64,000 nucleotides of DNA from Burhinus oedicnemus (taxonomy: Eukaryota > Chordata > Aves > Charadriiformes > Burhinidae). The notes under the pieces were generated by a model that made no database searches, had not been told where the DNA came from, and saw only the letters and a list, made by a program, of their open reading frames with translations. A program made the translations under genes and the position numbers. This document shows positions 11,301 to 26,300 of this stretch, piece after piece (the first letter of the stretch is position 1; every line of letters begins with the position of its first letter). The stretch is taken from assembly GCA_008921705.1 (NCBI GenBank), contig VFFE01006710.1, positions 587,988-651,987 on the forward strand, read 5' to 3'.

Positions 11301-14300
11301 TTGAAGATCTTAACTAACCAAGAGAGTTTTTTCTGAAATCTGAAGTCAGAGAAACTGAGTGGATCTTCTGAGGGCCACAAAAATGAATCTCAGTCATAAG
11401 ACTCTTAAGAGAGGATACCCTTTGTGTCAGGAAAGAGTATCTATTTATCAGGTATCTATATTTATCAGAGGATCAAAAAGTTGTTGCAACTCTTCTGTTG
11501 ACCCCCTATAAACGTTGAGAGCTTTATAGATTCTTCTCAGTAGCTTATGGAGCATTTTTAAACCTTAAGGCTTTGTATCGACTTTTGTTAGAACTCAGTT
11601 CCAGACTTAAACAAAGTAAGTCTGGTTTCTTCTATTCTGTCTTTAGTTTTGCCAACCCCTCTCCGTCTCCCCAATTATGTTTATTATTAAGTTAAATTTA
11701 GGGATTTGTGCTTTAAACCACATCAAGCCATGAACTTCTAAACTTGGAACTTAATGTTCAAAATTTAAGACCATTTTATTGCCATAGACTTGGGGGATGG
11801 GGAGGAAGAGAGTGAAAACTACTGATTTAGACAAAAAATCAGAAGTGATGGGCTGCTGTTAGCTCTAAGAATTTTTTTTTCCAATTCTCTTTCTTCATAG
11901 TGTCTCTAAGCAAAACAAAAGAATTTTTTACACAATACTGGAGCTCTCACCGCTGCTTGATTCTTCCAACATGACGCCAGAGGACTGGGCCAAAATTGCA
12001 AAGAAACTTGAGGTACTGTGGTGTGGGATAAGAATTCATTTGTTGCTTAAACTAAACTAGCATTGTGTCTACTATACTTAGCAAGATAAAACAATTCAGT
12101 AGTGATTGATACATATATATGTAAGGTCTAGCGGAAGGTGTCCCTGCCCATAGCAGGGGGTTTGGAACTAGATGATCTTTAAGGTCCTTTCCAGCTCTAA
12201 CCATTCTAAGATTCTATGATTCTGTGATTCTATATTTGTTTATTTAAAATGTAAATGTTACGTACCTTGCTTAGTTACTTGCAAAGTAACAAGTACTATG
12301 CTTGCAAGGCTTGCCAAATTTTTTTTTCCTTTTGAAAATGTTGCAACTCATTAAAGTTATATAGTTCTTCCAATGACAAGCCATGTCATAATTCTGTACA
12401 AGAAAATAAATAGGAAAATTTCAGCTATGATTGAATAAGGTATGTAATATGTAGATTGATATGTTCTAAAAATGTTGACTTAAATTCACTGTCCAAAAAT
12501 GTTGAATAAAATCCTTAGGTGTAGGTATCTTAACTGAAGGTTGCTTAGTTATACATCATTTGAGTGTTCAAATAGCTTAATAGTTGCTTATTGATGTAGA
12601 AAATGATTTCATGTCTTTATGCCTTTCTTAACCTGGACACAGATGGACTTGACTAGCTTTGGCTTTGCAACCAGTAGAAAAAATGCTATCATGGTTACGT
12701 TTCCCACCCTGGGAAATGTTTAAAGCCCTAGATATTTCTGCATATATAGAAAAATTCATTACATCCTTCTCTAGATTAAAAAAATCAGCATTTCTCTGCT
12801 TCTGTCCCTGTGTCTTAACTTAGCTATGTGTTTTCAAGAAAGCAGAAATGTGAAACATTTCAAATACTTCACACCAGGAATTCATACATAGCTGTTAGAG
12901 ATAAACAACCGTGGGCCTAGTAAGATATTGCTCTTCCACTCCTGCTTGCTCTGTGATAGTGGGCTTTATAGTGGAAATTTCCTTCTTCAACCAACCTGTA
13001 GCAATGCATGTGACCAGTATAATAATGTAGGGCATGATGCTGAAGATTCAGGTAACAGTCTTTCACCTTTAGGTCCTCTAATCCTGAAACCACCAAACTA
13101 CGGATGATGGTCCTGCTATGGAATCTATCTTGCCAGGGCAGAGAAGAGACAGAGCTGGTGTATAGGGGGACAGACCGTGGAATGGAGCAGGGATGCAGCT
13201 GGGACAAGCCCAGGGCCAAGAGCAGAGTAACACGAAGAAGGCAATGCCATGCTGAACAGGAGAGAAAGTTACCTTTCTTCTTTCATGGCGCATTAGTTTT
13301 ATTAAAACTCCCGAGCTCAAAAAATGCTTCTTTCTTGTACACAGAATGCGGCTACTCTATGTACAAATATCCAGTACACGTAATCCAAGTGAAAAGTGCT
13401 GAGGAGGGGAAAAAAACCCAAACCCTTTAACTGTCTAGCTTACGTATAGACACTGCCACTTTGTGTTCGTCTTGGACGCATACTTGGCACAGCTGTAGCA
13501 TGCTGATGACTTTCCAGACTGAAATGTTCTAAGATGTTTCTGTGGGATATCTCCTTAATTGCCAGCCTGATCTTTTATGTTATGAAGGTTAAACTAAGCT
13601 GTCCTCTTTCACATATAATAAGGTTCAAAAGGCTGAAAATATTGTGAGCGTACTGATTGAGAGGACAAGTGGCTATTTCTGTGATCTTAGCCTTTCTTCA
13701 AACTGACTTGTCTTCTTACTGCATTGGTGAATAAATGCTGCATGCTTTTTGCATCACACTATAGTTTGGCCTACAGAAGGATCTTGCAACACTCGCTGCT
13801 GTTCTGCTGGCTAGCTTGTTAGAAATAATCCACTGAAACTTCCAGTAGGTAGCAACATGTAGGCACCAGTATCAGTGAAGAAATAGCAAAAGGACAAGTG
13901 GAAATCTGCAGATGAGTTTGGAGGTGACCTACCTTATTATCAGATGCCAAGCATGTGTGCCTACTGTAGTATAAGAAGTGTAATTAAAAAGAAATCTCAT
14001 TTAATTATATGGCAAACCCCCTTTTTTCCCCATGCTGGCACTTCATATATCTGCCTAGACTTCTATGTAATCCTTTTCATGTTACCCAATTACATCAGAG
14101 ACATCAGTGTCTCTCACTACAGTGTTTACTATGTACATCACTCTTAAGAGGAACCAATTTGGTTTTCCTCCAAAAGCCAGCAGATTACTTTATTCCAACA
14201 GGATGAGCTGTGCGAATCATGGCTTTGCATTAAAAAAACTCCTGTGTGGAATTGTATGTAGATTAAAGTTACTATAAAATTCCCTTTTGCATCTGTACGT

Positions 14301-17300
14301 GCCTGATAGTCTAAGGGACTTCTCAAAAACCAGAAAGTGTATGTATACTAACGAACAAGAAGCCTCTTCACCTCTTTCTGCTGCAGAAGTCCCATACTGC
14401 TACAGAAAGGATGACTTTTCAACAGAAGAGGGCACTCTTACACTGGCAATTTGCCTGTCTGCCACCCGGATTAAATGGACTGTTTTTTCTATATGTTATG
14501 ATAGCCTTGGTTTGCCTAATCTGTTCCTGTAAATGATGTAATCCCTAAAGTAAAAGCGGCAACAAGAAATCAGACTATACGACTAATTTGCATATGTTAA
14601 CATTCTTGTTTAAAGCCATTGCTAAGCTTTTCTTAATTAGCAGTCTTCTGGTTTAAAAATGCTGCATTAATATGTATACATAGAAGAATCTCTTTGACTG
14701 TTCCATAATTAGAATTACTGGCTCTAGTGCTTAGTGTCCTATTAACCCTTAATTGTATTTAAACTGAAAACAGGGTAACTTTAGGAGGCATTATGCGTGT
14801 AGTACCCTTTAAAGTATTATGCTGTTGCTTGTATCAGTGAATGTAATGCAATATGTACGTCACTTGCTGATGCCAGTGCATTGCTCTAACAATGTGAAAA
14901 CTGTCTCTCCATCTCCAGGAGCACTATGAAAAGTACGATGGTTTTGTGATCCTTCATGGCACTGATACCATGGCCTATACAGCTTCAGCCTTATCCTTCA
15001 TGTGTGAGAATCTGGGTAAAACTGTTGTTCTGACAGGATCTCAGGTAACGGACTTAATTTGAAGGTCAAGTCAGAAGCCTCATTCTTGGTTTTTGTATGC
15101 AAAACTAAGTTGTATCCTGATTATCATGGTATAGTTTAGTAGTGCAGGGTGGGCCTCTGGCCAGGCTGAATGGTCACAGTGCTGACAGAAATGAGTGAGA
15201 ACTGACAGGCTCACCAGCTGAGGATCTGCCCCATAATTTTATCATTAATGACTTTACAACTCTGTACCAAATCAGACCAGTAGTTCATTATGGCTGGGGC
15301 CAGATGCTTCAGAGAAAGATGTAAGAGCCTGTCATTGGCCATTGTGTATTAATTGGTTTATAAGAGAAGCATCTTTCCAGCCTCAGGTGGCTGCTGGTTG
15401 TTAGCTGTCTTTTTTTCTTTTAAAGCCCTGAAGGTTATTACTTTTTACTTCATCAGTTGTTATCCTGTCTTATGTTACTCATTGTTGTGTTCTTTATCAT
15501 TTTTTTAATGATCTCTAAGCATTAGATGCATTTTTGATCATTTCTATTCCACAAAGCAGCTAACATGGTCTGTTTCCCTTCCTCTAAAGACTACATTTAT
15601 TAATTGTCATTCTCGTAGCTGGAGATCAGCCCTTTGCATATTGTCTGAGGGGGAGGGGTTGTCTTACTAGAATAGCTTGCTTGAGCGTAAAATACAGCTC
15701 TAATCACAAAAGAGAGATGAAACATCGCACTGTAAAGCTGCCCTCCCCCATCTCATAACTTCCCTTTCACATGTGGTCTATTTGAAGTCAAAATACAAAA
15801 GTCTAGGAAGGACTAGGCTCCCACTTACTGTCTTGACGTGGGGCAGTCTAGTTGTGATACATCATATTCAAGGTTTTACTTTCTTTTTGGCTTTATTGCT
15901 TGGAGATCTGCCTGACATATGATCTAGCAATGGAGCATGTGATTTTTTTTTTTTAATTGCTGAAAGGAGCTCTGACTCTCTGTTAATGAAGAGGCAATCT
16001 GAAAAGGCATCACTCAGCAGACCAAATTTCTAGTTTTAATCTTGTCCTTTTCTGTAGGTAATAACCTGCTGGCTTAGTTTTTCTGTACTATGAGGAAGTA
16101 TGGTGCAAGAGAGCTGTTGTGAAGCCCACAGAGGCAGTTCTGTATGATTTGGGGCTTTTGCCTTTTCTCTGTACAATCACTTCTCCCATGCTCAGTCCCT
16201 TTAACTATGCCTGCTTTCTATTTTTTATAGTTTTCCTGAATAAGTCTTTTAATCTGCTTAATCACACCAGAATCACCTCTATATTAGCTTTTAAGCACTT
16301 AAATTATAGAAGTCTGTTGAGCACAGAGGGAAACCCTGCCATCTGCTGCAGTCTAAAATAGTTTGGATGAAGAAGGAAACTTTATTTGTCATAAATCATT
16401 GTTACACAGAGTATTCATGTATCTGCTGTGTAGGATTTACATAAGGCATAGGGTGTAATTTCAGTCTCTGCTCTCCAGGTGCCTATATATGAGTTGCAGA
16501 ATGACGGCCGCGCCAACCTTCTGGGGGCACTGCTCTTTGCCGGGCAGTTCGTGATTCCTGAGGTCAGTTTGCCTGTGAAGACTGTCTTAGAAGCTGCTTT
16601 TCTCTCTGTAGCCAGGACACATACTTACTCAAAATATCCAGTAGGCAGTAAGGAATTACACTTAAACAGGAAGATAAATGGGTTCTGCTAAGGTAACAGG
16701 CACTTGTATGGCAAAGCATGTGCTGTTTTCTCAGGAGTCATACCCCATTTTGCCCACATACAATCTATAAACACTATCAAGTCTGAAACGTAGATTGCAG
16801 CAGGCTTGAAATCAGAGGTTCTCTTGCAAATATATGGGATCTGAAACACTTGTAAGTCAGTTTTTTACCTGCAAATTACTTTGAAGTTCTAAAGTTGCTC
16901 TAGGAGTGTCTTCTATCTCTAGTTCCTGCAGACTGAAGTTTCGAGGATGGTATACCTAATCGACATGGAAATACCTCCATGGTCTCAGCACCCTGCCTCT
17001 AAAGATGTTGGTGCTGTGAAGCCCAAAAGTCAGAGAGAAAACTGGTCAGGTTACACCCCATTTCACTTCTGCCATGCTCCCAAAGCCAGTTCTCGTAAAA
17101 CAACAGCAATAGCTGACTGGCTAAGATCTTCATAACTAACAACTTTGAAGTATCTCTTTTCCTTCAAATTCCAATTGACAAACTTTAACGGACTTGAGAA
17201 GGAACCTAATTATTTATGTGGTAACTCTTTTGAAAGATACCCTCATTTTCACTAGGCCTTTTGTTAAGGTTTTGGACTCTGAATTTAGATATAACTGACG

Positions 17301-20300
17301 AACTTACTGAAAAGTCCACACTGTTTCCTTCCTCTATCTCTGAAGTGGACTCAGGCAAATTTGCTGTCTCCTAGAGTATGCCTCATGAGAGGATTACGAA
17401 ACTAGTTAGCTCTTACTTATTTTGTTCTTAAATTCTTAAACCAATGTGTGACAAATGTGCCAATGCTTTTTGAAAGGCTGAGGGTTGTAAACATCTACTA
17501 GCCTCTGAGTTGCTTTAAAGATTTAGAAAACACTTTTTATAAAGGACAGACTACAGTATTTATCTACTGAATCTTTTAATTACTGGCTTATTCATAGACC
17601 TGTTTCTTTACTTGTCTTGCAGGTGTGCCTGTATTTTTATAATAAACTGTACAGGGGAAATAGGGTGACTAAGGTGGATGCTGGGAGTTTCAATGCCTTT
17701 TCCTCACCTAACCTGCCTCCACTTGCAAATGCTGAGGTTGATATTACAAGTAAGCAACATCATCTCTTAAGCCTTGTAATTTATGCCACATGCAATATAA
17801 CTCCAGCTGAAAAGAATCTGCGCCTATGTAGTTGAAATGCTGTTTTTAAACTCAAGTATCTTTGAAAGCCCTGTAGCTTGACTCCATTTTATCTGCTCTG
17901 AAACTGTTTAAATATTAGTAAGACTGAGAATTTGTGATTCAACTGCATTTATCTATTGAAGTGAGCTAGACTGACTTTGACTAAAGATCCAGAGTAACCA
18001 GAGGGAATGTTGCCCCGTGTCATGAAAATGCTTGCTCTGAAGATAAAAATGAGGGAGTGAGGACTGAAAGAACAAAGAGTTTAATCTCATTAGTGACCAT
18101 GCTGGGCTCCGAAATCAGGCAAAAGAGTCATTGTAGAGTACTTGCAGCTTCAACAGATTCTCTGTTTGATGCATGTCATTGTGTAAGATGTTTTACTGGA
18201 TATTTAGGACTTGTCTAAACTGCAAGCACACTGAAAACAGCAGCCCTAGAATATGCTTTGTGTGAAATTTTTTTTCCCCAAAACTTACTCAGACTCCCTA
18301 TAGCGTCTGTTTTTTAAGGAGAGGAAAAACTACGTGAAGATTTCAGTACCTGTTTGCAAAGTCATTAACATGCTGATGTCTGTTCTTGGATAAATGGAAC
18401 CCTTTCTTTGGAGAAGGGAGAAGAGAGACACATTTGAAGTCTAGCCAAATGAGGAGTTGCCAAAAAATGTACTAAAGGACAGTTTAAAGAAATATAACAT
18501 GTTACGCGAGCTGGTTTTGGATAGGTTAGGTATATTAAAAAGGAATAGGACTTGGTGACAATCTCCATTATTTCCCAAAACAGGAAATATGAGGGGGTTC
18601 CGGAATTCTTTTGCTAGGTGCCATTAGTGGCAGTAGGAGCTCTAGCCCTGTGCCACGCAGTGTGCCATTCTGAATGGTTTCTACTGCTAGAGAAAGAAGC
18701 AGTTTGCAATTTGGAAAGATAAACTTATCCCTTCCACCTAATGAGCGGAAGTGACTTAACAAAGTCTGAGGATCGAAGTGCTGTGTTTGTAGCAACCAGA
18801 TACAGACTAAGGACGCCTGTGAAATACTGTGGTCTGTAAGACATCTCTCAGGTAGAGAGTCTGCCACTATTGTATTACTATGCTGTGTCAAATACGGTGT
18901 ATGTGAAATCAACAGAAATGCTGTCAGTTGATTGTTGCAGTAAATTGGGGAGAATCTTCTTTCTTGGGTTTTTATGAGCTGCATCAAGTAGGATATAAAT
19001 AAATTCCGTTTACTGACTGATCAATAATGAAATCAAGCTGCAAATGGCATGCTATTTCTCTCTTGGATTTGAATGAACTGTTTTGTGATTCCTTGTCTAT
19101 AGTAGAAAAATGAGAAAGTTATTAAGTACTTCCCTTGGCCCATATTGTGTCCCATTATCTCTTCAGTAGAATGCCCCATTGACATCAGTGGGGATTTCTG
19201 ATTTAAAAACTGATGGTGTGATAGGCTCTATTTTTATTAGTTTCAGTTGATTACCCAGTTAGGGTAGCATCATTTATCCAAGATGACGGTGTCAGTATTG
19301 AAGGATTGTTTCATTTTGAAAAAACATAGTTTATAGTATGGGCAATCTACTAGTGCTTCTTTATTTTGTCCAAAGTAATTGTTTGAAACATGGCTGTCTC
19401 CCTTGAGTTTGCTTGTACAGTCCTCATATGAAGCTTTCATGGAGACAAGGAACCACCTGGGCTTTTAAAAACAAACCAAATGGATCTAGCATCTTCTAAC
19501 TTTTTTTTTTTCAAACGACTTTGTATAATATGTCTTAATACTGCTGTATACCGGGCTGACTGTAGACAGGGCTGACTCTTGCTGCTTCAGCATTATGGAG
19601 AGCAGCCTGAGGATGCAAGGCGGAATAAGCCATGTGCAGAAACTCTTCCTCAGGCTTCCTGGTTTAACAAAGCTGGGAATGAAAATTCCAGAGAAGCAGA
19701 GGGGGAGAGGTGACAGGATGGAGGGAGTGGGGAGCATAATGGGATCATGGGTTTGTACACAGGAATGAGGAGAGGACATGATATTTGAGGCTTGGCATAC
19801 CATATAAAAGCAATGATATACTTCAGAGCCAGAGAGGAGAAGGAGAAGCTTAGTTCTCTTCCCTTCCCTACCCTAGCTGCAGCTCTCTTCTTTGATTTTT
19901 ATATCAATTTTTCACCCTGTTGCCCCTTCAGATGAGGCTTCCAGTGGATTTCTGATCCCATTAACTGGCTGTGTTCTTGGTCAGATCCTTAACTGTGTTA
20001 GCAACACCTAAGAGTCCTGTTAGCCAGTTTTTGATGAGCAAGTATGTCAGCTTCCTCAAGACTTTCAATTTAGCATAAGAAAGTCATGTAAGGAGTGAAA
20101 AATCCTAGCAAGCTCCTCAGATGAGTGAGAAACCCAATACTGATGGGAAATACTTTTGCAGCAGAATCAGAAATCTCTGTGTGAAATGAATAATGTAGGA
20201 AAACCAAAAATAGTTCTAAGATCCTAAAGCTTATCAAATAAAAGACCTTGCCTTATTTTTCTCATATTTTGAAAACAGGAGAGACAAGGAGGACTATTTC

Positions 20301-23300
20301 ACTTGAAATTTGTAAAGAGTTTCAGTATATTTCATAACATCTTACTCTCCTCTGTTCTCTATTGTCCTAATGAAGCAAATATGAAACTTGCTTTGTTACC
20401 ATGGGTGGACTTTCTTCATCACACATGCATGTAACTTCTGGGAGTGGTGCACATGTACAGGACCGTATGAGGAGAAACATAACTTCTGTAGGGGATGAAG
20501 AGAACCCATGTGACCGTGCATGCAGATGTGGTGTGGCAGCAGAAGGCACTTTGGGGTTCACCTACCCACCAGTCTCATTAGAGAGAAGCTATTCGTCGTT
20601 GGCCGAGTCTGTGTCTTGGTTGGCAGTTCTGGTTTAGTACAAAGACCAAGTCATTTATGTATTCAGGTAAATGCCAGCTCTCTTCACTGAAGTGCTTTTG
20701 GTCCCCCTCCTCCCTTGTAAGTAGGCATGTCGATTCTTGCAACGGCACCATTCAGTTTAAATATTCATTTCAAAAGGTGTGTGTTGATTGTTTTATAACA
20801 AACTGCCAAAAAAGGGGGTCTGTGTTTGTCTGCCTCCTTCAGGAATTTGCACCCATAGGTTGGCCTGTGCTCCCCACCCCTTGGCTGCCGCCGTGGATGG
20901 TAATGAACGCCGGGGCAGCTTATATAATGGTAGGGCTCGCCCGTAGCCCTGCAGAGAAGGATGAGAAGAAAGCCCTGCTGTTTGTCTGGAGCTCTGCAAT
21001 CACAAAAAGCTGTATTTCTTGTTTGATTTCATAACTCGGAGTTCAGTCACCACTCCTAAGGGAGGTGTCGCTCTTAGTTGCTGTTCTCCCATTATAAGTC
21101 GAAACCTACATTGTGGCATAGGCACTGTTTAAAAGAAGGGGGGTTTTTGCTGCTTTCTAGACTGTTTAGAGCCACTTCTCTTTTCTATTTTATTTTTAAG
21201 TCAGGTTGATGTTTTTTCTGCACTAACCCTATCACCATAGTCCTCTGTGTGTGTGTGAATAAAGCTGAATAAGATAAGGATGTATTTTTGAGCTGTAATT
21301 TTAAAAGCTGTAGTGTTTGGTAGGGAGGGGAAGATTGGAAATAGATGAGTATTGTTTATGTGATGGTTTTGTTTGGAAGAATAAACAAAAGGCCTTAGTA
21401 TCTTGAATGCAGTCGCCTTGAATAATGCAATCTTTTCTATCCTAAGCCATTTTGGGATACAGTATTTAAATAGCCATTATCTCTTTATTTTGTGTACATT
21501 GTACCAGTAGCTAGCTTACATTTGTTCCTCAGCTTTGTGTCCATATTTACATAATGCAGTACACTATATCAGTTAAACTCTTTACAAGCACAGGCCATCC
21601 AAGTCAGAACAGCTTACTGTTTTCTGTGTTGTGCCAAAACTGAGTATCTCTAATCAGTCAGGCTTATCCATAGGATAAAAAGCTGTTATGAACACCAATA
21701 TATACAGCTTTTTGTACTTCACCTGCTTGTATATGAGTTTCATACTTAAAGAGATTGCTGTGTGGTATGACTATAGGCTGCAAGACAGCTGATTTATTCA
21801 CTACAATGAAGATGCTTGAACTTAGCTATGCAACGTAAATATTCTTCCTTTTTGCGGATGTAATCTTTGAGATGGAAGATGCAAAGGGTGTGTTCTAAAT
21901 TTTATTTTCCCCTGCATGGCTCTCTGCCTCACTTACAACAGTCCTGAATAAATCTGAGATGAAGTGGGGCTTTTATGTATATTTGTTTGTTTTTGGCTCT
22001 TGCATCACACTTGCCTTTTGTTCTGCCCTTTAGACTTATTTGTCTAATGGAAAACTGACATCTGTGGAGTCTGCAGTACTGAGCACATTATGTAGGCTGA
22101 CGAGGTTCATGACCAAGAGAATGTTAACTCAGGGACAATCTTTAGTTCTTTTTTTTAATATAATTTGGAATTACATCACTGTACTATGTCTGCATGCATT
22201 ACATTTATCTTGAAGATGATGTGTTATTTGGTAGAGCGTTCTCCAAGGGTACAGGTATAGGCCTGGTATAGGTCTGACTTCTGAACATATCCTCTGATCT
22301 CTCTCCTTGGTCTTCTACTTTTGGCAATATCTTAGTGATCCATGCCAAGGCAGGTTTCCTCAGTTCATTCTTCAAGTTCGTTGCAGGCTTTAGGGATGCT
22401 AATAGTTGCCAAACTTAGTAGTATGCATTTGTGAAGTTTTGGCAGGGACTCCTAGCTTATAGAGGATAAAGGAAAGAAAGCTCTGATACAACTTTATTGC
22501 TGTCCCTTCTTATAGAGGAGGCTGCTTTTAAAGTATTAATCTGTGTGTTAGAAGGTTGAAAGGGCTGGATTTATTGCTAAACATTGGTGCTTCTTAAAGC
22601 ACAGTGCTTATGAGTGAACAGGGTTAGCCAGGCCTATGAACCTCAAGCAGAACAAATGCATGGCTTTCTGCACTCACCCGTATACCTCCTGCAAGTCTCT
22701 AACTCGCTCTGAAAAGCTCATGGAGGCCTTTGAGAGCTACTTGGCTAACTACTAAATCCAACCAGGTGGTTTCAGAACCATGATGGCCAAATTAGCACAA
22801 AGAAAGAAACTGTAGAAACTGTCTCTATTTCTATTCTCCCGTTCCTGGGGCATTAGGAATCCATGTGCTGAAGTGTGGCTGGTTGGACAAACATGATGCC
22901 AAGCCCACTGCTTGCGACCTGTTTCATGATGTATTCTTGGTTTTTTTAGAAAGAACATACAGAGGCTCTAGCTGCTGACAGGCCTCCATGACAGGAAGGG
23001 CAAGTTCATAAAGCCTTATAGGTGACTGCTGTTTTCTGGTCCTGACTTAACGAATTGTGTAGTTTTTCATATCTCTGGTAATGGGGCAATAGAGTAGGCT
23101 TCAATGGAGGCTTTTAAATGTACTCTGAAGTTTCTTGCAAATGGCTGTCTGCTGATTGCAAGAGATTGCAACAGTAATTGGTGTGAGTAACTCTCCACAT
23201 GGCTGAGAGCAAGTCAGTATTATGCACGCAGATCTTTTATCTGTCTTGCTGCTTGGGAGTTTCTCCAAAATCTAAAAAGCTTAAATCATGATGGGGAAAC

Positions 23301-26300
23301 TGGTAGCTTTATGGCATGGTCTGCTTTCATTGGAGCATGCCTCTCTGAGCTCTTGGCTGCTGTTTGTTAAACCTCTTCCACTGCCTTGTCAGAGCCACGA
23401 GCACTACCAGCCCTGCGCTCCTGCACTGAAGTTGTAAAATTTTGAGATCAATAATGCATGACTTGGCTTCTAATAATGCAACACAAACAAACTATTAGTT
23501 AAACAGCTGACTTCTGGCTCTAAATGTATAATCAGAGTTAATTGAATCCTTGCTATTTTATTTAATCGTTAGTAACTACCTAATAAACTCTAGAGGTGAT
23601 TAGCAGCAACAGTAACTGCATTTGTCATCTCTTATGTCTGGGAAGATGAAGGCCTGTTTTCTAAACATGAATCCAGGCTGGTATGAGGCCAACCCCATAA
23701 CAATGAAGTTCAGGTCAGTGCGTGACAAGTAAGTATCTCACCTATGCTAGACCTGCACAACGCTCTGTTGGTTGAGGCTTTCTGAGCACTCTAAACTGGG
23801 AGAGTTGGCACCAAGAGGACATGTTCAACATCGTGAACCCATCAGATCTAGTACTCAGATGCTTTGCGCAGCTGTCGGACTTCTCTTTTGAAGAGGTTGT
23901 AGTAGAGTTATACAGCTTTGTGTCTGATAGATCATCCTGTTCACTAATGGTCACTGAACTAGAATATCCATTTTGGAAGTCTTTCCTAGAAAATGCTATT
24001 AAATTGAAATATACATGATAAATATCTCCTTGAAGGGCACTAACTTAGAAATATTGATGAGTAACACTGATTTATCTTGGAATCTAGACTATTTTGGAAT
24101 TAAAGCTAAAGTATAACACAGTTGAGCCTGACCTGAATGTGGCCTTGGAGACAGATTTTGTGGTACCTACTAAATAAGGTGTGTTAGATCAGCTGCTATG
24201 GCTGCTGTCTTAAGTGGGCCTTTGTTTCCTCTTCAAAAATATGCTGTCTTTCATTAATCCCCTACCTAAGAAATAGTTTTAAAGATAATGTTGTAAGTAT
24301 GAAGTGCTACAAGTGTACTTAATATTGTGTCTTAATATTAAGCTAAAAGAGCCGTTTCTCTTTAACAGTAAACTGGGAAACAGTGTGGAGAGCCAATACC
24401 AAAAAGAAATTCCGAGTTCACACCAATATGAACAGGAATGTTGGGCTTCTGCGAATCTTCCCAGGAATCACTGCTGCTGCTGTAAGTGTCACCACTTCAT
24501 TTTGGAAGTGGGTGAAGTGATGCTCAAATGCTTGATTAGTTAGCTGAAGTAGGGAAGCTGCATTGTTGTAGCAGTGGTTGGGGTTTTGGAGGGAAGGGAA
24601 AGGATCTGTCTTCTTCTGATAAACGCTTTTTGGAATATCAGAGCATTCAAAACCTATTTTCATATACCATAAACTATTCATAAAAGCTTTTTGAATATCT
24701 TTCGTCTAAACTGCCTGGGCTCTGAAACTTAAAATTAATTTTTTATCACGGCTCACAAATAGGTCGTGTGCTTTTCTAGACAGGTGTAGGCTACAGTGAC
24801 CATGGAAAATGGGCACAAACTTGAACACAGGAAGTTCCATCTAAACAGGAGGAACTTCTGTACTTTGAGAGTGGCAGAGCACTGGAACAGGCTGCCCAGA
24901 GAGGTGGTGGTGTCTCTGACTGTGGAGACATTCAGAACCCACCTGGACACTGTCCTGTGCAACCTGCTCTAGGTGAACCTGCTCTGGCAGGGGGGTTGGA
25001 CTAGATGATCTCCAGAAGTCCCTTCCAACCCCTGTGATTCTGTGAAATGCTCTCTTGCTGTATATTGAGGCATATGAATAGGTATCTTGTCAAAAAATAC
25101 ACAATACGGTGGATGGAGGGGAGCGTGACTATTTCTACAACTCATGATTCTTTTTTAAGGGTCATTTTGTCTCACACTGATGGTTGACATGACCCTCAGC
25201 ATCCATACAGAGCTGAAAATGAGAAAGTGGGATTTTTTTGCCTTTAGAAATTCTTCTGCAGAACTGTGGTTTTAGGTAGATTTGTCTTTAAATTTTTGTC
25301 TAATACTAGTTCCATTAAATTGACAGGTCTTTTGTGGTTGTTGCCATCTTAAATTGAATCCAGTAGTTTAAGCAGCACTCCTCAATTATATTACCATTCT
25401 TTTTAGGTGAATATGAACAGATGGAAAGGCAGAGGGGTGGTATATTTGCAATAAAACTCCAACTGCATAGATAGCCTCATGGGGGCTTACAGTGTGTTGC
25501 ATTTAGCATATGTCATCAGCAAGGAGACATCTAGGTTTTTTAAAATACATCTTTCTAGGAAGAGGGCTTTGCTAGGCATTCTTCTACAGTGAGGCACAAT
25601 AGCTACCTCATTAACAACTGGCCCAGACTGTATTAGTGCCTCCTTTTTTTTCTGCCTTGAGTTAAATCAATCGGGGTTTGAGTTAAAAGACTCCAGGCTT
25701 CATTAGAATGTTCTTTCCTGAAAGGTGAGACACTCTCTCTCTTAGGCAGACATTTGTTAACAAAAGTCTTTGCTAAAGCAACAAATCTGAGCAGGGGTGG
25801 GGGTTCTAATCTCAATTAATAATTCTACATTTATTTATTAAGTGTAAATCTTACCTTTTTGTTCCACCACGGTGCAACAGTATAGCCTGTTAATGGCACT
25901 TGAACAACAGGATCTTTTTCACACTGAGGTCATGACTGTAGAAAATAGTTTATTTTAAAATCTGTCTCTCTAGGAATTTTAAAGGAAGATAAAGAGTGAA
26001 ATTCGCATTTTTTTAAAGCTTATTCTACAGTCTCGGTTATTGCAAATGGGGAGCACAGAAGGGCATGAGAAGACTGTAAGGCTTGAGAGCCTGTAAGACT
26101 GTAACAGGAAGAGACCATTTTTAAAAACTGTGCCATGCATGAAAATCCTAATGTGACTTAAACACACGTTTTGTTTCTCTTCCCTGTCTTGTTTTTAAAC
26201 AGGTAAAAGCGTTTCTTCAGCCTCCAATTGAGGGCATTGTACTTGAAACTTATGGAAGTGGCAATGCCCCAAACAACAGAGAAGACTTACTGGAAGAACT

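Noticed and set aside
13104..13430. 108-codon plus-strand ORF in intron 3
   Set aside because: Opposed by equally long minus-strand ORFs over the same bases; no motif and no splice site pair.
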